Part shown: in pieces, positions 13,862-18,780 of the stretch
How the letters are laid out: each line of letters opens with the position of its first letter
How positions within the stretch are numbered: position 1 is the first letter of the stretch
NCBI GenBank assembly: GCA_016840125.1
Contig: JAEOSY010000534.1
Span: 1-18,780 of the forward strand
Length of the DNA: 18,780 bases
Direction of reading: 5' to 3'
Origin: Candidatus Helarchaeota archaeon
GTDB taxonomy: Archaea > Asgardarchaeota > Lokiarchaeia > Helarchaeales > HEL-GB-A
Program-made: the position numbers and the translations under genes
Notes under the pieces: model-generated
What the model was told of the DNA's origin: nothing
Databases searched by the model: none
The model's input: only the letters and a program-made list of their open reading frames with translations

Positions 13862-14336
13862 ACTAGATGAGAATTTTATTCGGTTGATCAGGTCTGCGTT
13901 AACCGCAATTGATGGGCTTTGGTTTTTAGAGGTTGAAAAAAAATATGGATTTGAAGAGGCCTTTGAATTAGACCTTAATGTTTGGAAACGATATGGCCCG
14001 ATTATTGTGAAGCGAATAAAAAAAGCTCTTGGAATATCGGATAATACACTCGATTCATTTCTTAAAGTTATGGAATTAGTATGTGCGATTGATGGTACAA
14101 AATTCAAAATTAAAGAAAAATCGTTAAACCAGGCATTACTTCAAATAGTTTATTGTCCTTGGTGGGAAAATCTTAAACGTTCCAATCGAGAGAGTTTAGT
14201 TCGTTGTGATGTAGTGGACAAGACTATATTCCCGGAATGGGCAAAATCATTCAATCCTAAATTAGAATTTAAGTTGATTAGAGGGCTACCTGAGGGACAT
14301 GATATTTGTGAGTGGCAGATTAATCTGAGAGATTAA
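13845..14336 (+). CDS. DUF6125-like protein
   Basis: This 163-residue soluble protein has a pattern I associate with the DUF6125 family of archaea and bacteria, whose function is unknown. A first helix block carries AIDGLWFLEVEKKYGFEEAFELD, followed by VWKRYGPIIVKRIKKALGI. The second half has IVYCPWWENLKRSN, VRCDVVDK and a C-terminal HDICEWQINL. The three Cys (in CPWW, VRCD and DICEW) plus a His are spaced as if they could bind a metal or cofactor, but this is inference. The ATG at 13845 is chosen over the TTG at 13809 because GGAGG (13831-13835) is 9 nt upstream. It lies 34 bp before the HAD phosphatase gene in the same direction. Confidence 0.75.
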   Translation: MKKLAELDENFIRLIRSALTAIDGLWFLEVEKKYGFEEAFELDLNVWKRYGPIIVKRIKKALGISDNTLDSFLKVMELVCAIDGTKFKIKEKSLNQALLQIVYCPWWENLKRSNRESLVRCDVVDKTIFPEWAKSFNPKLEFKLIRGLPEGHDICEWQINLRD

Positions 14337-14370
14337 GAAACCAATTAAAATTTATAAGGAAAAACAAAAA

Positions 14371-15021
14371 ATGGGCCCGTTTAAGCTTGTATGTTTCGAT
14401 TTAGATGGATGTCTGACAGAGAGAGACGATTCTTGGTCCTATATACACCGTAATTTAGGAGTTTGGGAACAGGCGAAGGAACATAGGAAACAATTTTTTT
14501 CAGGGAAAATTGACTATCAGCAATGGGCGGATTTGGACGTGGGATTATGGAAGAATACCCCCATCGAAAATTTGAATAAAATTGTTCAGAAAATAAAACT
14601 TCGTCCAAATGTCGAAAAAGTTGTTCGGGAATTGAAAGAACGTGATCTTTATTTAATAATCTTATCTTCAGGGCTTTCTTTTTTTGCCGATAGTGTCAAA
14701 AATCAATTTCAATTTGATTTAGCAATTGCAAATTCCCCTAAAATTAGTGAGGAGGGGAAGCTTACTGGGGAGATTGATGTAGAAGTCAGCTATGATGATA
14801 AGCATTTAGTCCTCCAAAAAGTTCTTACCTCCCATAATATCAAATTAAATGAATGTATAGCTATAGGTGACGGGGAAAATGATATTCCCCTTTTTAAAGA
14901 AGTCGGATTTAGCATCGCATTTAATCCGATCAATGAGGAGGTTGCTAATTCAGCAACCGAAGTAGTGCGAACTGGAGATTTATTAGAGGTCCTTTCCATT
15001 ATTATATCAAAATTAGAATAA
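14371..15021 (+). CDS. HAD-superfamily phosphatase, SerB-like
   Basis: HAD phosphatases hydrolyse phosphomonoesters through a phospho-aspartate intermediate. All four motifs are present. Motif I is D10-L-D12-G-C (nucleophile and acid), motif II LSSG around S99-S100, motif III K144 in YDDKH, and motif IV GDGENDIPLF with D167 and D171. The cap between residues 17 and 80 is a small C1 cap. The sequence of motif II-IV and the fold are closest to phosphoserine phosphatase (SerB), but Cys14 replaces the usual Thr/Ser/Val after the motif I Gly. The 216-residue length is normal. Context gives no serine-pathway neighbour, so the substrate is open. The SD is weak (AAGGA about 12 nt before ATG). It sits in the middle of a compact same-strand run of five genes. 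Confidence 0.88.
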   Translation: MGPFKLVCFDLDGCLTERDDSWSYIHRNLGVWEQAKEHRKQFFSGKIDYQQWADLDVGLWKNTPIENLNKIVQKIKLRPNVEKVVRELKERDLYLIILSSGLSFFADSVKNQFQFDLAIANSPKISEEGKLTGEIDVEVSYDDKHLVLQKVLTSHNIKLNECIAIGDGENDIPLFKEVGFSIAFNPINEEVANSATEVVRTGDLLEVLSIIISKLE

Positions 15022-15039
15022 AAGACAGAGAGATGAAAT

Positions 15040-15612
15040 ATGCAAAATCGAGATATTTTATGGGCGATTTCATTACCATTTCGTATGTATAACAAAAAGG
15101 AGTTAGATATTAATAAATGTATTTTTATTCTCAGTTTTGATACAGCTCTACCAAATATCAATGTCACTACAGCGCGTCAATTAATATCTCTAGCTTTAAA
15201 AAAAGGGTGGATAAACAAAGTAGAGGGGGAAAATCTACTGCATGCCAACTTTGAACTCTGGGAACCGAAATTTTTTCCACTTAATTGGCATCCAAATTTC
15301 ACAAATTTACAACAAACTCCCACAATAAATTTGACGCCTTTAGATTCCACCATTGAGTATAAGCCAAAAATATCAAAAAGAATTAAGAAAGTAGAACCTC
15401 TCGAGGTATCACCATTATCCCCGAGAAAAAAGACGAAAGAAAAAAAGAAACAGCCAGTAAAAAAGCCAAAGAAAAAAGCAGGGAAAAAGAAAGCTGTGAA
15501 AAAGGAAGAAACAGAGGAGATTCAAATTAAAACAACCCCGGAAAAGAAAAAGGCGCCTAAAAAACAGAAAAGGAAGGGGCAGAAAAGCATCCAAGATTTT
15601 TTCGGTAAATAG
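15040..15612 (+). CDS. DUF2240-like protein with Lys-rich tail and C-terminal PIP box
   Basis: This 190-residue protein has three parts. Residues 1-90 resemble the archaeal DUF2240 family (unknown function), with ISLPFRMYNKKELDINKC, TTARQLISLALKKGWI and a following LLHANFELWEPKFFPLNW. Residues about 105-178 form a disordered, extremely Lys-rich region with Pro and Ala, like the tail of eukaryotic histone H1 or other DNA-binding tails. The last ten residues contain a PIP box, Q181-x-x-I184-x-x-F187-F188, at the extreme C-terminus. That motif docks to the PCNA sliding clamp and is placed just as in archaeal polymerases, RNase HII and Fen1. A role at replication or repair sites is therefore inferred. 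ATG 15040 has an SD-like GAGAGATGA 3-11 nt upstream and lies 18 bp after the HAD gene. Confidence 0.85.
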   Translation: MQNRDILWAISLPFRMYNKKELDINKCIFILSFDTALPNINVTTARQLISLALKKGWINKVEGENLLHANFELWEPKFFPLNWHPNFTNLQQTPTINLTPLDSTIEYKPKISKRIKKVEPLEVSPLSPRKKTKEKKKQPVKKPKKKAGKKKAVKKEETEEIQIKTTPEKKKAPKKQKRKGQKSIQDFFGK

Positions 15613-15630
15613 TTAATTGGGGACTATTTT

Positions 15631-16734
15631 TTGTGGAAAATTATGCGCCCAGATGCGGAACGAGTATGGAGAAAAGGTGAAATCCGTTCTCGATTCAGTC
15701 GGTATAACGCGATTATCAATAAAGAAAGGGTAGCACGCTATTTAATAACAAAAAGGATTCCCATTTCAATAGAACTTGATAGTTCGGTACATACGGAAAA
15801 ACTTTGGGATTTGCATGATCGTATAGTAGGAAAATTCAATACACTTCTCAAAGAAATAGATGAACATTCAAATCCTATAAAGTATTATGAGGGGCTTGAT
15901 TCCCCACAAACATCATTCCTCGATTTGAAAATTGAATTAGCAACTCGAATTCTTAAGAATTGTCATTTTTGCGATAGGAAATGTTCAATAGATAGGGAAG
16001 TAGAAAAGGGTACATGTAAATTAGGAATGGAATCGTACGTTTCAAGTTGGTTCCATCATATGGGTGAGGAAGCACCATTAATTCCTTCAGGTACCATCTT
16101 TTTTGAATCATGCAGTTTTAAATGCGTCTTTTGCCAGAATCATGATATCTCCCAAAATCCTAGTTGGACAGTCGCAGTGAACGGGAGAAAGTTAGCTGCG
16201 ATAGCTAATGAACTCGCTCGTGAAAAAGTAAAAAATATTAATTACGTAACTCCCTTGCCCAATACTTATGTGATCATTGAATCTTTTAAGTATCAAACTG
16301 AAAATATCACACAATTATGGAATAGCAACATGTACTGTTCGAAGGATACTATGAAGCTACTGCTGGAACTAATGGATTTCTGGCTACCGGATTTCAAATA
16401 TGCTGTAGACGAACATGCTGAAAAATACTCGAAAGTACCCCATTTCTTCGAGACAGTGACACGGAGTCATAAAATGGCACATGATGATGGTAGCGGTGAA
16501 ATGATAATTCGTCATCTGGTTATGCCAAATCACGTGGAATGTTGCACTAAACCAATACTGGATTGGATCGCTGATAACACCCCCAAAGCTGTAGTAAATA
16601 TTATGGGGCAATATCGCCCAGCCTATCAAGCAAATAAATACCCTGAGATAAATAGAAGACCGACCGGCAAAGAATTAAATGATGCCAGAGATTACGCGAC
16701 AAAATTAGGGATTTTATGGGAACCTGTAAGTTAG
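15631..16734 (+). CDS. Radical SAM protein, PflX (COG1313) type
   Basis: This 367-residue radical SAM protein resembles PflX-like putative pyruvate-formate-lyase-activating enzymes, whose targets are generally unknown. The 4Fe-4S/SAM motif is C161-x3-C165-x2-C168 in SCSFKCVFCQN. An upstream Cys cluster (C111, C114, C118, C129) may hold a second cluster or a zinc. Downstream family blocks are NYVTPLPNTYVIIESF, FWLPDFKY, MIIRHLVMPN and VNIMGQYRPAY. The first 95 residues, with many Arg/Glu, extend beyond the core and are less conserved. The start is TTG at 15631 with TTGGGGAC (15616-15623) 7 nt upstream. An in-frame ATG at 15643 is possible and would shorten the protein by four residues. It is the last gene of the run and 18 bp after the PIP-box gene. 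No obvious glycyl-radical target is present. Confidence 0.87.
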   Translation: MWKIMRPDAERVWRKGEIRSRFSRYNAIINKERVARYLITKRIPISIELDSSVHTEKLWDLHDRIVGKFNTLLKEIDEHSNPIKYYEGLDSPQTSFLDLKIELATRILKNCHFCDRKCSIDREVEKGTCKLGMESYVSSWFHHMGEEAPLIPSGTIFFESCSFKCVFCQNHDISQNPSWTVAVNGRKLAAIANELAREKVKNINYVTPLPNTYVIIESFKYQTENITQLWNSNMYCSKDTMKLLLELMDFWLPDFKYAVDEHAEKYSKVPHFFETVTRSHKMAHDDGSGEMIIRHLVMPNHVECCTKPILDWIADNTPKAVVNIMGQYRPAYQANKYPEINRRPTGKELNDARDYATKLGILWEPVS

Positions 16735-16812
16735 AAAGGTTCTAAATGAAAGGAAGTAATCTGGAGTTTTGAATTTAAGGGAAAAAGTGTTCCTAGCTTT
16801 TAACTTTAAAGT

Positions 16813-16826
16813 GAAACTAAAAAATA
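16813..16826 (+). promoter_or_regulatory. BRE/TATA-like promoter for the vWA gene
   Basis: GAAACTAAAAAATA combines a purine-rich BRE-like half with an A/T TATA half. It would place transcription start about 25 nt downstream, near 16848, giving a leader of about 30 nt before ATG 16880. It lies in the only gap (16735-16879) before this gene, and nothing else is recognisable in that gap. Confidence 0.45.
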
Positions 16827-16879
16827 CTTAAAGCATTAGTCATTTAGATCAGTAAATCTCCTTCAAGGAATTAAAGAAG

Positions 16880-18780
16880 ATGACGCACAAAGATTTCGAT
16901 ACGGAAGATACGGTTATTTGTCTAGATGTTTCACGGAGCATGGCACGAAAAGACTTCAATCCCTCGCGTTTGGAAGCGGTGAAAGAGGCGCTCATTACTT
17001 TCATTAATATAAAGAACGATATTGATAAAGATGATCGTTTTGCGTTGGTCACATTCTCAACTAATGCGAAAATAGTCCAGGAATTAACAAATGATACCGA
17101 CCAGATTATAAATGCAATTAAGAACGTGTCACCACAAGGAATTTCGAGTCTAGGAGAGGGACTAGCCATCGCGCTTCATGTAGTCTCAGACCAAATTTTG
17201 AAACAGGGGAGCAACATCAACCGTGTAATTGTCATTTCTGATGGAAAACCATGGTTGGGAACAATCGACCCATTAGAGAAGGCACGGATCATGGGTGAAG
17301 TAGGAGTACTTGTGGATACTATTGAGGTATCAGCATCACGCGCAGCATGGGGTTCAAATATTCTTGAATCCGTTGCGGTTCTCGGAGATTATCATCAAGC
17401 CACTGATGCAAATTATTTATCGATTACTCTGAGATCATTATCTCACAAGAAAGATGTCTATGAACTGAAGAAGACCACTCCGAAACTGCATCTGATAGCT
17501 GCGGATTTACTGATTCCCAATGAACTCACCGATGAAATTCTAGACGCAATAAAACACGTAAGTAAGGTTGAAGGAGAAAAATGTATTATTTGTAGAATGG
17601 TAGATTGTGGAGTTTGTAGATCTACTGACTGTGGAAGGCTCTGCCCTTATTGTAAGACCTATATGCATTTGTGTTGTGCAAAAAAATGGTCAGAAGAGAG
17701 CAAAATGGCAGAGGCGAATGTTTTTCGCTGTCCTCACTGTTTATTCCTATTAAGACTTCCGGAGAAGGATACCAGCCGTATTCCGCTGAAAGGCGATGAT
17801 GAAGCCGCGGGTATAAAAAAAGGGGAAAAACTAGGGATAAAAGAGTCGAAAATTGGGGCAAAAGTCGGAAACTTTTTTGTGGAACACGGTCAGGTGAAAT
17901 TGGTAGCTAAATTAGTTAATGAGGACAAAGAACTCTATTTATCTTGGGAGAATTGGGGATCACGTGACTTCAACTGTAATATAATTAGCGGTATGAACGA
18001 GATCATTTGTAAGGAATTTACACCAAAAATCAATTGGGTAGATCGCACTTGTTCAGGTTTTATTTTACGAGATGTGTTGGGATGGTTTTCAAAACCAAGC
18101 TTAGAACAGGGTATTTTTTTGCTGGACCTCATTCAGTTCGAAAATTGGTGTAAAGTTGTATTAGGTGATATCCAGCAAATTAAGGGAATTTTATCGAAAC
18201 ATTCTGAAATTCAGGTCGAATCAGATAACTTAATAGATTTTGAATTTATTGTGAATATTAAATATAAGTCACCTATAGATACAACTGACCGCAATAAGCT
18301 TGATCAAAGATTATTAGAAGATGCTGTCAGGTATTTACAATTATTAAGAAACCGCCCCTATTCGCAAATTTCAATTGGTCGGAAACTGGAAATTTCGCGT
18401 ACTCCAATTAAGACATCTGTTATTATCGAATCCTCAACAGTTACAGAATCCATGGAACCTTTTGTACCTCCAGAACAAGTAACTGACCCAATAGATACAT
18501 CTCAAATACAGGAACCCGTAATTGCTAGTATTGAGAACCCTTATACTGGAAAGACAGTTGAATTACCAACCTCCGCATCATCAGAGGCAGATATTGGAAC
18601 TGCAAGAACCTTAGCTATACCAAAAGTACCGAAATCAAAGAAAAAAGTTCAAAAATTACCAAAGATTGAAATCCCGACGCAGAAAACCACTGCAGAACCT
18701 GTGCAGAAAGCCCCAGAGAGTCTAAAACCACCACCTAAAAAGACTAAACTGTCATGTAAGTCATGTAAAAAATGGTTTGA
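16880..18780 (+). CDS. vWA-domain protein with RING-like zinc module (3' end outside window)
   Basis: The frame is open from ATG 16880 to the right edge (633 residues visible). It begins with a vWA domain (about 1-200). MIDAS residues are D16-x-S18-x-S20, the Ser pair S89-S90 in place of the usual Thr, and D121 in ISDGKP. Residues 235-287 hold a Cys/His cluster: C235-x2-C238-x4-C243-x2-C246-x4-C251-x3-C255-x2-C258-x4-H263-x-C265-C266, W270, C284-x2-C287. The arrangement of CPYC, His, Cys, Trp and CPHC resembles a RING or treble-clef finger. Residues about 300-490 are beta/helix-rich without a recognised motif. About 500-620 is a disordered Thr/Pro/Lys/Ser-rich linker, followed by C626-x2-C629, the start of another zinc finger. 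An upstream in-frame stop and no earlier start codon fix the ATG. Confidence 0.88.
   Translation, partial: MTHKDFDTEDTVICLDVSRSMARKDFNPSRLEAVKEALITFINIKNDIDKDDRFALVTFSTNAKIVQELTNDTDQIINAIKNVSPQGISSLGEGLAIALHVVSDQILKQGSNINRVIVISDGKPWLGTIDPLEKARIMGEVGVLVDTIEVSASRAAWGSNILESVAVLGDYHQATDANYLSITLRSLSHKKDVYELKKTTPKLHLIAADLLIPNELTDEILDAIKHVSKVEGEKCIICRMVDCGVCRSTDCGRLCPYCKTYMHLCCAKKWSEESKMAEANVFRCPHCLFLLRLPEKDTSRIPLKGDDEAAGIKKGEKLGIKESKIGAKVGNFFVEHGQVKLVAKLVNEDKELYLSWENWGSRDFNCNIISGMNEIICKEFTPKINWVDRTCSGFILRDVLGWFSKPSLEQGIFLLDLIQFENWCKVVLGDIQQIKGILSKHSEIQVESDNLIDFEFIVNIKYKSPIDTTDRNKLDQRLLEDAVRYLQLLRNRPYSQISIGRKLEISRTPIKTSVIIESSTVTESMEPFVPPEQVTDPIDTSQIQEPVIASIENPYTGKTVELPTSASSEADIGTARTLAIPKVPKSKKKVQKLPKIEIPTQKTTAEPVQKAPESLKPPPKKTKLSCKSCKKWF

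Noticed and set aside
15400..15590. Lys-rich stretch of the PIP-box gene as a DNA repeat element
   Set aside because: The codons vary and no fixed repeat unit is present; it is a low-complexity protein tail in one intact frame.

Overview
The window is AT-rich chromosomal DNA from an archaeon. The archaeal assignment rests on a PAC2-family proteasome assembly chaperone, a DUF2240-like protein ending in a PCNA-interacting (PIP) box, TATA-like promoters, U-rich terminators and a tRNA-Leu gene that appears to be interrupted twice at non-anticodon positions with no encoded CCA. A longin/roadblock-like protein and a von Willebrand A (vWA) plus zinc-finger protein would fit an Asgard-type archaeon. 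That narrower placement is an inference from gene style, not from a marker gene. Many genes start with GTG or TTG, and Shine-Dalgarno (SD) motifs decide several starts.

Layout: 1-4117 (+) is a chromosome-organisation operon: smc (5' end outside the window), scpA, scpB, a small acidic protein of unknown function and a DUF167/YggU protein. 4135-4728 (-) is a CYTH-domain protein. 4832-5092 (+) is the catalytic subunit of ferredoxin-thioredoxin reductase. 5105-7545 (-) is an ECF-type vitamin/metal uptake module (EcfA1, EcfA2, EcfT) with no substrate-binding S component beside it. EcfA2 has no ATG, GTG or TTG in a usable position. 7627-8610 (-) is a DHH/DHHA1 phosphoesterase.

8747-8889 (+) is tRNA-Leu(CAA), in which removing about 27 nt from the variable-arm junction and 30 nt from the T-loop restores an 86-nt mature tRNA. 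It is followed directly by a membrane protein (8916-9440) and a hairpin terminator. 9605-11014 holds a P-loop nucleoside-kinase-like protein and a TatD-family hydrolase. 11158-12051 is the longin/roadblock-like protein. After a 308-nt non-coding stretch with a clear TATA box and two copies of a 9-nt motif comes the PAC2 protein (12360-13259).

13352-16734 (+) is a compact run of five genes: a two-TM protein, a DUF6125-like protein, a SerB-like HAD phosphatase, the DUF2240-like/Lys-rich/PIP-box protein and a PflX-type radical SAM protein. From 16880 to the right edge runs an open gene of at least 633 codons with a MIDAS-type vWA domain, a Cys/His-rich RING-like zinc module, a beta-rich middle, a long Thr/Pro/Lys-rich linker and the start of a second zinc finger.

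The most notable items are the doubly interrupted tRNA-Leu, the vWA/RING-like protein (an architecture reminiscent of eukaryotic TFIIH p44/Ssl1 and of vWA-RING ubiquitin ligases), the PIP-box protein with a histone-H1-like tail, and the non-standard start of EcfA2. No transposon, CRISPR array or rRNA was seen.
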